Source: Gammaproteobacteria bacterium (lineage in GTDB: Bacteria > Pseudomonadota > Gammaproteobacteria > Eutrophobiales > Eutrophobiaceae). Taken from it: a stretch of 53,572 nt of DNA. Below the pieces are notes generated by a model that did not search any database, was not told the DNA's origin, and worked only from the letters and a program-made list of their open reading frames with translations. Each line of letters opens with the position of its first letter. Position 1 is the first letter of the stretch. The translations under genes and the position numbers were made by a program. Shown here piece by piece: positions 18,030-29,333 of the stretch. The stretch lies in the NCBI GenBank assembly GCA_021773235.1, contig JAJFKL010000014.1:1-53572 (forward strand), read 5' to 3'.

Positions 18030-18494
18030 TTATTCTTTATCTTTTTTACTAGAAAATGAAGAATTTGCAGCTGTTTTAAAGAAGTTCTCCTGCATTGTTT
18101 TCCACATTTCCAGGTTTTGTTCAGTCAAGTCGGACATTGCCGTCATAGGGTTCGTAGTCACTGCCGACTGCAGTTGTTTTTGTTGAGTCACGAAAAGATC
18201 AATACTTTTTTGTATGTAATCACCAGCAACAGATTGCACAGAGTCTCCATAAAATCGAATGATGTGTGACAGGGCTTGTGTTGTGAAAAGCGGTTCCCCA
18301 TCGTCCTCTTGTTCGGTGATAATTTGGAGGAGTATTGTTCTGGTTAGGTCTTCTTCAGATTTGACATCTTTAACAATAAATTCTTTATTATTAAGTACTA
18401 GATTTTTTATGTCTTCCAGCGTTATGTATTTACTTTCTTCCGTGTCATAAAGGCGGCGGTTTGGGTACTTTTTTATAATTCGTTTATCTTCCAT
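18030..18494 (-). CDS. phaR: Polyhydroxyalkanoate synthesis repressor PhaR
   Basis: A 154-residue protein. The N-terminal domain (about 5-65) contains RIIKKYPNRRLYDTEESKYI, the signature of the PHA accumulation regulator DNA-binding domain, followed by LEDIKNLV and a second PHB-accumulation regulatory segment about 70-110. The C-terminal part is hydrophilic helix that may contact granules. PhaR represses phasin and biosynthesis genes until it is titrated by new polymer. A ribosome site (AGGAT) precedes the ATG. It is flanked by phasin and a thiolase on the same strand. Confidence 0.93.
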   Translation of the reverse strand: MEDKRIIKKYPNRRLYDTEESKYITLEDIKNLVLNNKEFIVKDVKSEEDLTRTILLQIITEQEDDGEPLFTTQALSHIIRFYGDSVQSVAGDYIQKSIDLFVTQQKQLQSAVTTNPMTAMSDLTEQNLEMWKTMQENFFKTAANSSFSSKKDKE

Positions 18495-18608
18495 TAATCT
18501 ATCCTGAATTTATTATCATAAAAACTGTACAAATTACTGAGTACTAACAAAACTATTTTTGGCACTCTTGAATAAGCAAATCTATTACTTATTTGTAACT
18601 GTAATCAA

Positions 18609-18638
18609 TTATTGGCGCACTAGATAGTGCGCCAATAA
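18609..18638. terminator. 13-bp perfect hairpin between phaR and the thiolase gene
   Basis: TTATTGGCGCACT and AGTGCGCCAATAA pair fully around the loop AGAT. It lies 107 bases after the thiolase stop on the minus strand and about 115 before phaR. No U tract follows. It may end the thiolase transcript or mark an mRNA end. Confidence 0.5.
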
Positions 18639-18745
18639 ATACTTAAAATGAAATCATCTTTAGCTAACTGACTACATGATATGTCGTTAGCCACTTATTT
18701 CATAGCCTCAAGATGCAGTAAAGGTTGAAGTACCCTTTGCTTTGC

Positions 18746-19930
18746 TTATTTTCTTTCTACTGCCAGAGCTACACCAAGCCCTCCACCTATGCAGAGTGTG
18801 GCTAAACCCTTCTTAGCATCGCTACGTTTCATTTCATGTAGTAGTGTTACTAGAACGCGACAACCAGAAGCACCGATTGGGTGACCTATAGATATAGCAC
18901 CACCATTCACATTAACTTTCGCTGTGTCCCAACCAACATCACGATTTACTGATATTGCCTGAGCTGCAAATGCTTCATTGGCTTCTACGAGATCTAGATC
19001 TTCAACAGCCCAATTCGCTTTTTCAAGACAACGCTTACTGGCTGGAATTGGACCTGTGCCCATAATGGCTGGGTCAACCCCGGCGCTGGAGTATGCCGCT
19101 ATGGTTGCTAATGGTTCCAATCCAAGTTCTTTAGCCTTGCTTTCAGACATAACTAAGACTGCTGCTGCTCCATCATTCAGACCGGATGCATTTGCAGCTG
19201 TAACGGTGCCTTCCTTATCAAATGCAGGGCGCATTTTTGCAAGACCCTCAGCAGTTACACCAGCACGTGGGAACTCATCTTTATCAAAAATTACCGGATC
19301 GCCTTTGCGTTGAGGAATTTCAACAGGAACTATCTCTTCATCAAATTTCCCTGCATTCATTGCCGCTTCCGCTTTTTGTTGAGAAGCTGCTGCAAATGCA
19401 TCTTGTTCTTCCCGAGAAATTTCATATTTCTTGGCTATATTTTCAGCTGTGGTGCCCATGTGGTAGTTGTTAAAAGCATCCCACAAACCATCGATGATCA
19501 TGGAGTCTTGCATCTTCCAATCACCCATTTTTGTACCATTTCTTGATTTTGGCAGGATATGTGGAGATAGGCTCATGCTCTCTTGTCCGCCTGCAATAAT
19601 TATATCTGCATCCCCACATTTAATTGCTTGTGCAGCTAGATGAACTGTCTTAAGACCACTGCCGCAGACTTTATTTATGGTCATGCATGGGACTGAATTT
19701 GGTAGGCCTGCCGCGATAGCAGATTGTCTCGCTGGATTTTGACCAGTACCTGCAGTTAATACTTGCCCAAAAATAACTTCATCTACTTGTTCGGGTTTAA
19801 TCCCGGCGCGTTTAATGACGTCAGCTATGACTGTCGCTCCAAAGGTATGCGCAGGCAAACTTGATAGAGCCCCCCCAAAATTAGCTACTGCTGTACGAAC
19901 TGCTGCTACTATGACGACGTTGTCTGTCAT
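18746..19930 (-). CDS. phaA: Acetyl-CoA acetyltransferase (thiolase)
   Basis: A 394-residue biosynthetic-type thiolase that condenses two acetyl-CoA to acetoacetyl-CoA, the first step of PHB synthesis. The start chosen is the ATG at 19930 (MTDNVV): the upstream in-frame ATG at 19945 lies within the ribosome site GGAGGGG, and this choice places the nucleophile in NKVCGSG at Cys89, the family number. His350 ([10 protein letters not shown]) and Cys380 (CIGGGLG) complete the active site. The closeness of phaR and phasin supports a PHA role, but an atoB-type role in degradation cannot be excluded. No phaB or phaC is in the window. Confidence 0.92.
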   Translation of the reverse strand: MTDNVVIVAAVRTAVANFGGALSSLPAHTFGATVIADVIKRAGIKPEQVDEVIFGQVLTAGTGQNPARQSAIAAGLPNSVPCMTINKVCGSGLKTVHLAAQAIKCGDADIIIAGGQESMSLSPHILPKSRNGTKMGDWKMQDSMIIDGLWDAFNNYHMGTTAENIAKKYEISREEQDAFAAASQQKAEAAMNAGKFDEEIVPVEIPQRKGDPVIFDKDEFPRAGVTAEGLAKMRPAFDKEGTVTAANASGLNDGAAAVLVMSESKAKELGLEPLATIAAYSSAGVDPAIMGTGPIPASKRCLEKANWAVEDLDLVEANEAFAAQAISVNRDVGWDTAKVNVNGGAISIGHPIGASGCRVLVTLLHEMKRSDAKKGLATLCIGGGLGVALAVERK

Positions 19931-20267
19931 GTCTGTCCCCTCCATTAAAATGAAACTGCGTGTAGGATTTTCTGTTTAATGTGCAGCAACAGGAAACCCG
20001 ATGATAAATATGATGCGCTGCAATAAAGAACGCAAATCCTAGCAGAAACCAATGAGATCTGTCGAGTCGTGATGTTCTTGTCGTAATTTAACCAGTTTAA
20101 TCTTGAGCAAAATCCATCCGATTTAGGTGACTAAACCGTGTGAAAGGTGATTGTTGGTGTAGATCTGATTAGTTTGAATGCACGTAGTGCAACGACCTTT
20201 GTTAGCTAAGATCGTTGCGCTACTTATGTTGCAGGATTGCTAGACAGCACTAGCGATTATAGTTGTC
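19931..20267. other. Intergenic region between thiolase and lpdA
   Basis: These 337 bases hold no convincing gene on either strand. The part nearest the thiolase must contain its minus-strand promoter; it has TTGCAGCGCA and TTGCTGCAC words that resemble the TGC-rich element before phaP, so PhaR control of the thiolase is possible but weakly supported. The part nearest lpdA has the hairpin listed at 20184-20223. The remainder shows nothing I can name. Confidence 0.6.
20184..20223 (-). terminator. Possible end-of-operon hairpin after lpdA
   Basis: The arms GTAGTGCAACGA and TCGTTGCGCTAC pair over 12 bases with one wobble around a 16-base loop that itself contains the palindrome TTAGCTAA. It lies about 45 bases after the lpdA stop on the minus strand. 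It lacks a clear U tract. Confidence 0.45.
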
Positions 20268-21704
<1,437 letters not shown>

Positions 21705-21718
21705 TTAAGTTTATATCA

Positions 21719-23032
21719 CTAGAGTTGTAGTAGAAGACGAGCAGGGTCTTCCAATTGTTGTTTTATGGATACCAGAAACTGAACCGCTTCACGACCATCA
21801 ATGATTCTATGATCATATGACAAGGCAAGATTCATTACTGGACGTATAACAACTTCACCATTTTCTGCGACGGGGCGATCTTTAATTGCATGCATGCCCA
21901 ATATTGCACTTTGTGGCGGATTTATAATCGGAGTGGATAACAGTGATCCAAACGTACCACCATTAGTAATAGTGAATGTACCGCCGGTCAAGTCATCCAT
22001 GGTTAATTTGCCGTCTCTTGCCTTTTCACCAAAGCCTCTTATTTGAGATTCAATATTAGCAAGCGATAAGGAATCAGCATTACGAACAATCGGCACGACA
22101 AGTCCTCTTGGAGAGCTGACTGCAATCCCAATATCAAAGTAACCATGGTAAACAATGCTATCACCATCTACCGATCCGTTAATAACCGGGAATTTTTTTA
22201 ATGCTTCTATAGCTGCACGGGTAAAGAAAGACATAAATCCAAGTTTAGTACCGTGTGTTTTTTCGAATTCATCTTTATAACGATTGCGAATGTCCATGAC
22301 CGGTTGCATATTCACTTCATTAAACGTAGTGAGAATGGCGTTTTCATGTTGTGCGCTCAATAGTCTTTCTGCGACACGTTTACGTAGCCTCGTCATGGGT
22401 ACTTTTTCTTCGGGTCTATCACCAGTACTATTTGTTAATACAGGTACTGCTACTGGAGGAGCACTTGATGTTTCAGGTTTTGGTGCTACTTGTGCAACTG
22501 GCGCCGCAACAGTTTGTGGCGCTTCAGTGATTTTTTGTGAAGCATCAGCTGTCTCGTTTGAAGCCGCAGGACTACCTTCCATATGCCGAATGACGTCGCC
22601 TTTTGTAACCCTGTCAGTGTTTGTGGGAATTTCTGCTACATCTAATTTGTGCTCTTCCACCATGTTGCGAACGGCAGGGCTTAGTTTCGGCAAGTCGGTT
22701 TCAGAAATTTCCGTAGTCTTTGTATCCATTTCTGGTAAAGATTGTTGAGTTGGTTCTGCCACAGGTGTTGCTGGTTTTGGGCTATCACCTTTAGCTTCTG
22801 TATCAATGCGGGCAATAACTTCATCGCTACCTACTGTTTCACCGTCATCTCGTAAAATTTCAGAAATGACACCATCATTTAAAGCAGCTACTTCGAGAGT
22901 CACTTTATCTGTTTCAATATCTATCAGGTTATCGCCACGCTTTACCTGGTCGCCGACACGTTTTTGCCAACTTATCAGTGTTGCTTCTGCGACAGATTCC
23001 GCTAATACAGGTACTTTGATATCAACTAACAC
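21719..23032 (-). CDS. sucB: Dihydrolipoyllysine-residue succinyltransferase (OGDH E2)
   Basis: A 437-residue E2 core protein. There is one lipoyl domain (about 1-78) with the lipoylated Lys43 in [10 protein letters not shown], an Ala/Pro-rich linker, a peripheral-subunit-binding domain about 116-152 ([14 protein letters not shown]), a second flexible linker and the catalytic domain from about 205. The active-site motif [10 protein letters not shown] is near the C-terminus. The N-terminal AESVAEAT indicates the succinyl rather than acetyl type. The start is GTG with a good AAGGAG ribosome site. It lies 15 bases after sucA on the same strand. Confidence 0.97.
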   Translation of the reverse strand: MLVDIKVPVLAESVAEATLISWQKRVGDQVKRGDNLIDIETDKVTLEVAALNDGVISEILRDDGETVGSDEVIARIDTEAKGDSPKPATPVAEPTQQSLPEMDTKTTEISETDLPKLSPAVRNMVEEHKLDVAEIPTNTDRVTKGDVIRHMEGSPAASNETADASQKITEAPQTVAAPVAQVAPKPETSSAPPVAVPVLTNSTGDRPEEKVPMTRLRKRVAERLLSAQHENAILTTFNEVNMQPVMDIRNRYKDEFEKTHGTKLGFMSFFTRAAIEALKKFPVINGSVDGDSIVYHGYFDIGIAVSSPRGLVVPIVRNADSLSLANIESQIRGFGEKARDGKLTMDDLTGGTFTITNGGTFGSLLSTPIINPPQSAILGMHAIKDRPVAENGEVVIRPVMNLALSYDHRIIDGREAVQFLVSIKQQLEDPARLLLQL

Positions 23033-23047
23033 GATTTTCTCCTTGGT

Positions 23048-25906
23048 TTATCTACGCAATACTGCGTTAACTTGTTTATGTGTTGTTACTTCTAGCTTAT
23101 CAATTTGCAAAGCATCAGATATCAATTCTTTTTGTTGAGCAAGATGAATAGGCATTAAACCGGTAGCCGGTGACGCTGAGTAGAACCGACCCGCATAACC
23201 AAAGGTATGTTGATCTTTTAAACAACCAATCATTGTTCCTCTAGATTGCATATAGTACCAACTTCCCTGGTTCTTAGGTTCTTCTTGTACCCACACGACT
23301 TCTTTCAAATTTTTATATTGATTAATCAGCTCTCTTACCTCTTCTCTTGGGAATGGATAAAGCTGTTCAATACGAGCAATAGCAATATTTTTAATCTCAC
23401 TTTCACGACGTTGCTCAAGCAGATCAAAATAAACTTTACCACTACACATTAGTAAGCGCGTGACTTGATCTTTATCCAGTTCATCAATTTCATCGATTAC
23501 TGTTTCAAATTTTCCGTTGACCAGCTCATCCACCGGTGAAGTGGATAATTTTCTTCGCAACAAGCTCTTCGGACTCATCACGATCAATGGCTTCAGATGG
23601 GCGCGTATCATTTGCCTACGTAACATATGAAACATTTGTGCTGGAGTACTAGGAAAACAGACCTGCATATTTTGTTCTGCACAAAGTTGTAGATAGCGTT
23701 CAAGTCGAGCCGATGAATGTTCCGGCCCTTGCCCATCATAGCTGTGTGGCAAGAAGACGGTTAAGCCACAAAGACGCTCCCATTTGGCCTCACTTGAACT
23801 AATGAATTGATCGAATACGACCTGCGCGCCATTAGCAAAATCACCAAACTGAGCCTCCCACAAAACCAGAGCATTGGGTTCTGCACTAGCGTAACCAAGT
23901 TCATATGCAAGTACTGCTTCTTCTGATAGCGTTGAATTAATAACCAGAAAGTTGGCTTGTCCGTCTTTTATGTGCTGTAGCGGTATATGAGTTCGACCAT
24001 CTTTCATATTATGCACAATGGCATGTCGATGGAAGAATGTACCACGACCACTATCTTGTCCTGATATACGAATCGGGTAGCCATCATCAATTAATGCTGC
24101 ATAGGCCATGGTTTCTGCAAAACCCCAATCCATGAGCATTTCACCAGCCCCCATCTTTTTACGTGAGGCCATGATTTTATCAACCGGCGAACTTAATTCG
24201 AAGTCAGCTGGAATATTTGTAATTGATGCTGTTAATTTTTCAACAGCCTCTTTTGTAATAGTCGTATCCGCTGGGTCAGTCCATTTTGTTCCAATAAAGC
24301 GGGTAAAGTTAAGCAGGTATTTTGGATTAGCGTGTTCAGTATAAGTCCCCGCTACACCTTGATTGCTTTCTAGCGAGTCGATGTATTCTTTGGCAATGGC
24401 ATCAGCTTCTTGCTGGGTAACGACACCTTCTGCTATTAATTTGTCTGTGTGTAATTTACGCACACCAGGATGTTTTTGTACTTGTTGATACATGATAGGT
24501 TGGGTTGACATAGGCTCATCAGCTTCACTGTGACCATGTTTACGGTAACAGACCATATCAACGACAACATCTTTATTAAATGCCATCCTGTAATCAAGTG
24601 CTAGTTTGGTGACAAACACGACAGCCTCCGGGTCATCACCATTAACATGAAAAATGGGTGCTTGAACCATCTTTGCGACATCAGTGCAATACAAGGATGA
24701 ACGTGAATCAAGTGGATCACTGGTGGTAAAGCCGATCTGATTGTTAATAATAATATGCACAGTACCACCCGTGGCATAGCCGCGTGTCTGCGACAGGTTA
24801 AGCGTCTCCATGATTACGCCTTGACCGGCAAAGGCAGCGTCACCATGAATCAATATAGGTAGCACTTGATTGTGTAGGTGATCTTTACGTCTGTCCTGAC
24901 GTGCTCTGACCGAACCTTCAACCACAGGGTTTATTATTTCCAGATGTGAAGGATTAAATGATAATGTTAAATGGACACTGCCACCGGGCGTGCTGATGTC
25001 AGAAGAGTAGCCCATGTGATATTTTACATCGCCCGAGCCGGTAATTGACTCTAGCGTTTTACCTTCAAACTCATCAAACAATTCGCTTGGTTTTTTCCCA
25101 ACAGCATTTACAAGAACATTCAAACGCCCACGATGTGCCATACCTATGACCATTTCTTTTACATCTTGCGCACCACCGGATTGAATAATTTCATCCAATA
25201 ATGGGATGAGCGACTCACCACCTTCTAGTGAGAAACGTTTCTGACCAACATATTTCGTATGCAAATATTCTTCTAGCGCATTCGCATCAATAACACGGTC
25301 CAGAATTCGTATGCGTTGTTCTTTATCGAAATTCGGAGTACCAAGAGGTTCTTCGAGATATTTTTGAATCCAACGTTTTTGTTCGGTTTCATTGATGTGC
25401 ATATACTCAGCACCGATTGATCCACAATACGTTGTTTTAATAATATGGACTATTTCGCGCAATGTGATTTCATCGGCGGCGAAAAGCGAACCTGTGTTAA
25501 AAGTCTTGTCCATGTCTTCGTCGGTGAGACCATGGAAAGCAGGATCTAGCTCAGGAATATCAGGCCGTTGGTATTGTTTTAATGGGTCAAGATCGCTTTG
25601 ACGATGACCATTAAAGCGATGCGCATTAATTAGTTGTAATACAGCAGTTTGTTTTTGGTGAGATACAGCATCGGCTGCAGGTGCTTGCACTTGTGGGCTC
25701 TGGCGAGGAGCTAAGGTAGCATTGGCATAAGCCTGTTGTATTGGGCTATGGGCAACATCTTTGCCTGTCTCACTATTTTGCAGAGAATCAAAATAAATAC
25801 GCCATTCAGGCTCGATACTTTCAGGTTTGTTCAGGTAAACCTCGTATAAATCCTCTACAAACCAGGCATTCCCACTGTATAAGCACGAGGGTATCGTGTT
25901 TTTCAT
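23048..25906 (-). CDS. sucA: 2-oxoglutarate dehydrogenase E1 component
   Basis: A 952-residue thiamine-diphosphate enzyme, close to the usual 930-940, that decarboxylates 2-oxoglutarate and transfers succinyl to SucB. The N-terminal E2-binding segment has WFVEDLYEVYL. The TPP/Mg motif lies in HGDAAFAGQG through IINNQIGFTTS, and MAHRGRLNVL is present before it. The transketolase-like pyrimidine domain includes SGQDSGRGTFFHRHA and the C-terminal half LPHSYDGQGPEHSSAR. The ATG has a TAAGGAA ribosome site. It begins the sucA-sucB-lpdA operon and is divergent from gltA. Confidence 0.97.
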   Translation of the reverse strand: MKNTIPSCLYSGNAWFVEDLYEVYLNKPESIEPEWRIYFDSLQNSETGKDVAHSPIQQAYANATLAPRQSPQVQAPAADAVSHQKQTAVLQLINAHRFNGHRQSDLDPLKQYQRPDIPELDPAFHGLTDEDMDKTFNTGSLFAADEITLREIVHIIKTTYCGSIGAEYMHINETEQKRWIQKYLEEPLGTPNFDKEQRIRILDRVIDANALEEYLHTKYVGQKRFSLEGGESLIPLLDEIIQSGGAQDVKEMVIGMAHRGRLNVLVNAVGKKPSELFDEFEGKTLESITGSGDVKYHMGYSSDISTPGGSVHLTLSFNPSHLEIINPVVEGSVRARQDRRKDHLHNQVLPILIHGDAAFAGQGVIMETLNLSQTRGYATGGTVHIIINNQIGFTTSDPLDSRSSLYCTDVAKMVQAPIFHVNGDDPEAVVFVTKLALDYRMAFNKDVVVDMVCYRKHGHSEADEPMSTQPIMYQQVQKHPGVRKLHTDKLIAEGVVTQQEADAIAKEYIDSLESNQGVAGTYTEHANPKYLLNFTRFIGTKWTDPADTTITKEAVEKLTASITNIPADFELSSPVDKIMASRKKMGAGEMLMDWGFAETMAYAALIDDGYPIRISGQDSGRGTFFHRHAIVHNMKDGRTHIPLQHIKDGQANFLVINSTLSEEAVLAYELGYASAEPNALVLWEAQFGDFANGAQVVFDQFISSSEAKWERLCGLTVFLPHSYDGQGPEHSSARLERYLQLCAEQNMQVCFPSTPAQMFHMLRRQMIRAHLKPLIVMSPKSLLRRKLSTSPVDELVNGKFETVIDEIDELDKDQVTRLLMCSGKVYFDLLEQRRESEIKNIAIARIEQLYPFPREEVRELINQYKNLKEVVWVQEEPKNQGSWYYMQSRGTMIGCLKDQHTFGYAGRFYSASPATGLMPIHLAQQKELISDALQIDKLEVTTHKQVNAVLRR

Positions 25907-25934
25907 TTATTAATTCCTTAAATTTTTATTATTT

Positions 25935-25955
25935 TTTACTTTGGGTCAAAGTAAA
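25935..25955. promoter_or_regulatory. Perfect palindrome upstream of sucA (possible operator)
   Basis: TTTACTTTG and CAAAGTAAA are exact complements around GGT, 29 to 49 bases before the sucA ATG. The position, over the expected promoter or early leader, suggests an operator or a 5' hairpin. It is not a terminator, since no U tract follows in a useful direction. Confidence 0.45.
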
Positions 25956-26129
25956 GTGACGCAAAAACACAGGAAATATCCATTCCTCTAAATCAATTAG
26001 CGTAATTAAAATAGATATCACGCCTAACTATAAGATTTCCTGAATATAATTCCTATAATTTTAGACTACTTTACGAATAAACCAATGCAATTTTTATGCA
26101 CAAATCAAGCCGCTTGATTATATCTGATC

Positions 26130-26159
26130 TTGCTGCAATGCCATAAAGGGCTGTATGCT
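26130..26159 (+). promoter_or_regulatory. Candidate gltA promoter
   Basis: TTGCTG (26130-26135) and TATGCT (26154-26159) are separated by 18 bases, giving a leader of about 50 bases to the gltA ATG at 26217. Each box has four or more matches to the sigma-70 consensus; the call rests on spacing and position only. Confidence 0.3.
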
Positions 26160-26216
26160 TACGCAAATTTTTAAATCACTAATACTAATAATAAGACAAT
26201 AGATAGGAGAAGTTTA

Positions 26217-27509
26217 ATGGCTGAGACAGTCACTATCACTGATAATCGCAATGGTAAACAGATAGAATGTCCCATCTTAACCGGGGTCTATGGTGCGCCA
26301 GTTATTGACACAAAAACGCTCTATAAGGAGCTTGATGTGTTCACTTTTGATCCGGGTTTTACGACTACTGCGGCTTGTAGAAGTGCAATCACATATCTGG
26401 ATGGAGAAAAAGGTGTCCTGCTACATCGAGGATATCCTATAGAACAATTAGCCCAAAATAGTTCATATCTTGAAGTTTGCTATTTACTACTCTATGGCGA
26501 GCTTCCCACTCAAGCTGAATTTGCGATATTCCGCGAAAACCTAAACAAACGTAATATGGTGCATGAGCATCTGGAGCGCTTTTATAACGGTTATCATTAT
26601 GATGCTCATCCAATGTCGATGCTCATCGGTGTGACTGGCGCGCTTTCATCTTATTATCATGAAGCAATGGATATTAATGACCCTGCAGATCGTGAACTGA
26701 CCGCAATCAGGATTATCGCGAAAATGCCTATTATGGCAGCACATTGTTATAACCACTCAATGGGACATCCATTTGTGTATTCGCGCGATGACCTTGGTTA
26801 TGTTGAAAATTTCCTCAACATGATGTTTTCGGTTCCAATGCGAGAATATGATCCAAATCCTTTAGCTGTAAAGGCATTGAACTTGATGCTTATCTTGCAT
26901 GCTGACCATGAGCAAAACGCATCTACATCAACTGTAAGACTTGCCGGTAGTGCCGAGGCAAATCCTTTTGCTTGTATCACAGCAGGTATTGTGACGCTTT
27001 GGGGTCGTGCTCATGGTGGTGCCAATGAAGCAGTACTTAATATGTTGGCCGAAATTGGAACAGCTGAAAATATTCCCAAGTTTATCGAACGTGCTAAGGA
27101 TAAAAGCGATCCTTTCAAATTAATGGGTTTTGGTCATCGTGTTTATAAAAACCATGACCCACGGGCGACTATTATTCGTCAGGTTTGTCATGATCTACTG
27201 GGTGAAATTGATACGGTTGATCAGCCCACGTTTGAAATTGCTATGGCGTTGGAAGAGATTGCCTTAAAAGATGAGTATTTTATCGAACGTAAACTTTACC
27301 CTAATGTTGATTTCTATTCTGGAATCATCCTTAAGGCATTAGGTATACCAACACCGATGTACACCGTCATGTTTGCTTTGGCTAGGTCGGCTGGTTGGAT
27401 AGCACAATGGTTGGAAATGATGAAAGATCCTGATTTCAAGATTGGTCGTCCGCGACAGCTTTATACCGGTCAGGAACAACGTGATTATGTTCCAATCGAT
27501 AAACGCTGA
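26217..27509 (+). CDS. gltA: Citrate synthase
   Basis: A 430-residue type II (hexameric, NADH-sensitive type) citrate synthase, close to the 427 of E. coli. It condenses oxaloacetate and acetyl-CoA. Active-site segments are [30 protein letters not shown] and the Asp in [10 protein letters not shown]. The N-terminal beta domain [22 protein letters not shown] is characteristic. A strong ribosome site (TAGGAG) precedes the ATG. mdh follows 45 bases later with its own ribosome site, so gltA-mdh looks like an operon. Competition for acetyl-CoA with the nearby PHA thiolase is the obvious metabolic link. Confidence 0.97.
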   Translation: MAETVTITDNRNGKQIECPILTGVYGAPVIDTKTLYKELDVFTFDPGFTTTAACRSAITYLDGEKGVLLHRGYPIEQLAQNSSYLEVCYLLLYGELPTQAEFAIFRENLNKRNMVHEHLERFYNGYHYDAHPMSMLIGVTGALSSYYHEAMDINDPADRELTAIRIIAKMPIMAAHCYNHSMGHPFVYSRDDLGYVENFLNMMFSVPMREYDPNPLAVKALNLMLILHADHEQNASTSTVRLAGSAEANPFACITAGIVTLWGRAHGGANEAVLNMLAEIGTAENIPKFIERAKDKSDPFKLMGFGHRVYKNHDPRATIIRQVCHDLLGEIDTVDQPTFEIAMALEEIALKDEYFIERKLYPNVDFYSGIILKALGIPTPMYTVMFALARSAGWIAQWLEMMKDPDFKIGRPRQLYTGQEQRDYVPIDKR

Positions 27510-27554
27510 TTACTCAATATAAATAAAAAAGACATTCAAAGGAGAATTAAGAGA

Positions 27555-28532
27555 ATGAAACCCCCTGTTCGTGTTGCAGTCACGGGTGCTGCTGGTCAAA
27601 TTGGTTATTCATTATTGTTTCGAATTGCATCAGGCCAAATGCTTGGCCCGGATCAGCCGGTTATTTTACAACTACTGGAAGTTACACCTGCCATGAAGGC
27701 ATTAGAGGGTGTAGTAATGGAAATTGATGACTGTGCTTTCCCACTCTCTGCGGGTTTTGTCTTGGCAGACGATGCTAATACAGCATTTAAAGATGTTGAT
27801 TATGCTTTGTTGGTAGGTGCTAAACCACGTGGTCCTGGTATGGAACGAAGCGATTTGCTGGAAGCGAACGGCGGTATCTTTAAAGTTCAGGGACAAGCAT
27901 TAAATGCAAATGCCAGTCGTGATGTAAAAGTATTAGTCGTTGGTAATCCGGCTAATACAAATGCGCATACGGCAAAGTTAAGCGCACCTGATTTAAACCC
28001 ACGTAACTTTACGGCAATGACGCGTCTTGATCATAACCGTGCATTGGCACAGCTTGCTGCGAAGACTGAATCACAAGTAAGTGATATTAAAAAGATGACG
28101 ATTTGGGGTAACCATTCGACAACTCAGTATCCTGATATTTCAAATGCGACTGTTGCAGGTAAAGCTGCTAAGGATATGCTCGATTTTGATTGGTATAAAG
28201 ATCAATATATTCCTCGTGTCGCAAAACGTGGCGCAGAGATCATTGATGCCAGAGGCGCGTCTAGCGCGGCATCAGCTGCGAATGGAGCGGTTGACCATAT
28301 TCGTGATTGGGCTTTAGGAACGGCTGGCGATGATTGGGTCAGTATGGGTGTGCCAAGTGATGGTAGTTATGGCATTCCAGATGGATTGGTTTATTCATTC
28401 CCTGTTACATGTAGTGGTGGTGATTACTCAATCGTTCAAGGATTAGAGATTAATGAATTTAGTCAATCAATGATGGATGCCACACAAAAGGAACTGGAAG
28501 AAGAAAGAGACGCGGTAGCGAAGATTCTTTAA
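27555..28532 (+). CDS. mdh: Malate dehydrogenase (NAD-dependent, type 2)
   Basis: A 325-residue dehydrogenase that interconverts malate and oxaloacetate. The cofactor motif GAAGQIGY is near residue 10. The substrate arginines lie in the [15 protein letters not shown] loop and in MTRLDHNRA, and the catalytic His in [11 protein letters not shown]. Its pattern is that of the longer cytosolic-type Mdh common in betaproteobacteria and some gammaproteobacteria, and not the 312-residue E. coli enzyme. An AAGGAG ribosome site precedes the ATG. It ends before a clear terminator at 28555-28589. Confidence 0.96.
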   Translation: MKPPVRVAVTGAAGQIGYSLLFRIASGQMLGPDQPVILQLLEVTPAMKALEGVVMEIDDCAFPLSAGFVLADDANTAFKDVDYALLVGAKPRGPGMERSDLLEANGGIFKVQGQALNANASRDVKVLVVGNPANTNAHTAKLSAPDLNPRNFTAMTRLDHNRALAQLAAKTESQVSDIKKMTIWGNHSTTQYPDISNATVAGKAAKDMLDFDWYKDQYIPRVAKRGAEIIDARGASSAASAANGAVDHIRDWALGTAGDDWVSMGVPSDGSYGIPDGLVYSFPVTCSGGDYSIVQGLEINEFSQSMMDATQKELEEERDAVAKIL

Positions 28533-28554
28533 GCTTAACAAACTTCAAAAATAC

Positions 28555-28589
28555 AAAGCCCTTAGCTAGAAATAGTTAAGGGCTTTTTT
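28555..28589 (+). terminator. Rho-independent terminator of gltA-mdh
   Basis: AAAGCCCTTA and TTAAGGGCTTT pair around a short loop and are followed by a T run. It begins 23 bases after the mdh stop. Confidence 0.92.
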
Positions 28590-28757
28590 GTTTGGTGGGT
28601 TATTTTAATTCTAAAAATCTTTAAGACAACTTTCGACTAGGAACTGAAATGACCAGCAATAAGGATCCTGTTTCTTGATGGCAGACTTTAATGTCGCAAG
28701 CAAAGGCGCCCGTTAGCGTGTTCATCACGTAGTGCGATTGAAATAGAGAATTAATAC

Positions 28758-29120
28758 TTATAGTACGAGCTTCTCAACTACTAGAGCAATAACACTAGCA
28801 AGCGCTAAAAAGCTCAAAACTTTCCAAGTACCTACAGAACTTTCTAGTGATGCTACGCGATCTTCTAAAGATGCAGGTTTAGCTGCAGGTTTGTTATTGC
28901 CAGATGGTTTGCTGCTGGCACCGTCTAAAGGAATAACAGATTCAGCCTGAGGGCCTTTGTCTGAATCTTTGTCGACGAACTTAACGGCTAAACCTTTGCG
29001 GATAGGGCCATCGCCTTGCCATGCACTTTTGTGAAAGAAGAAGTCTTCGCCGTTTTTGTCGTCGGCAATAAAGCCAAAGCCTTTGCGGAAGTCGTAACGT
29101 TTAATAATGCCTTTGGCCAT
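28758..29120 (-). CDS. Cold-shock-domain protein with C-terminal membrane anchor
   Basis: A 120-residue protein. Residues 1-66 form a cold-shock domain with RNP1-like KGFGFI (13-18) and RNP2-like DFFFH (26-30), which bind single-stranded nucleic acid. A Pro/Ala/Ser linker (67-85) and a short helix (ASLEDRVASLE) lead to a hydrophobic C-terminal helix at 102-120, long enough to cross or anchor in the membrane, with one charged pair (Glu116-Lys117). Classic Csp proteins are about 70 residues and soluble. The related CSD-DUF1294 proteins have several membrane helices; this has one. It may tether RNA at the inner membrane, which is inference. Only hairpin-poor sequence follows it. Confidence 0.82.
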   Translation of the reverse strand: MAKGIIKRYDFRKGFGFIADDKNGEDFFFHKSAWQGDGPIRKGLAVKFVDKDSDKGPQAESVIPLDGASSKPSGNNKPAAKPASLEDRVASLESSVGTWKVLSFLALASVIALVVEKLVL

Positions 29121-29316
29121 GTTTATATGCTATTCCTATTCAATGTGTATTGAGGCAATGTTGATGATCGCGAGTTCTAGTTCGATCTCTAAGTGATTGC
29201 CAATGATGGTGTTAATGCATGTTTTTCCAATTTAAGTATCCGTACGCTTATGGCTGAAGACAGATGAGGCTGAACAACTCTTAGGTATAACTTACTTAAA
29301 CGACTGCTTTGGGTCG

Positions 29317-29322
29317 ATTATA
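29317..29322 (-). promoter_or_regulatory. Candidate -10 box for the cold-shock-domain gene
   Basis: A perfect TATAAT reads on the minus strand, about 200 bases before the start codon of the cold-shock-domain gene at 29120. The implied leader of about 190 bases would resemble the long 5' leaders of cold-shock mRNAs. No good -35 box is visible. Confidence 0.3.
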
Positions 29323-29333
29323 GTATAAATCAA

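Larger units (their letters stand above)
25907..26216. other. Divergent control region between sucA and gltA
   Basis: These 310 very AT-rich bases contain no gene and must carry promoters for both TCA operons. Near sucA is a perfect palindrome at 25935-25955, and on the gltA side a candidate promoter at 26130-26159. Shared control of the two operons is plausible. I see no riboswitch, ORF or RNA gene here. Confidence 0.7.

Noticed and set aside
22284..22748. A 154-codon open frame antisense to sucB
   Set aside because: It lies opposite the Ala/Pro-rich linkers of SucB; no recognisable domain or start signal.
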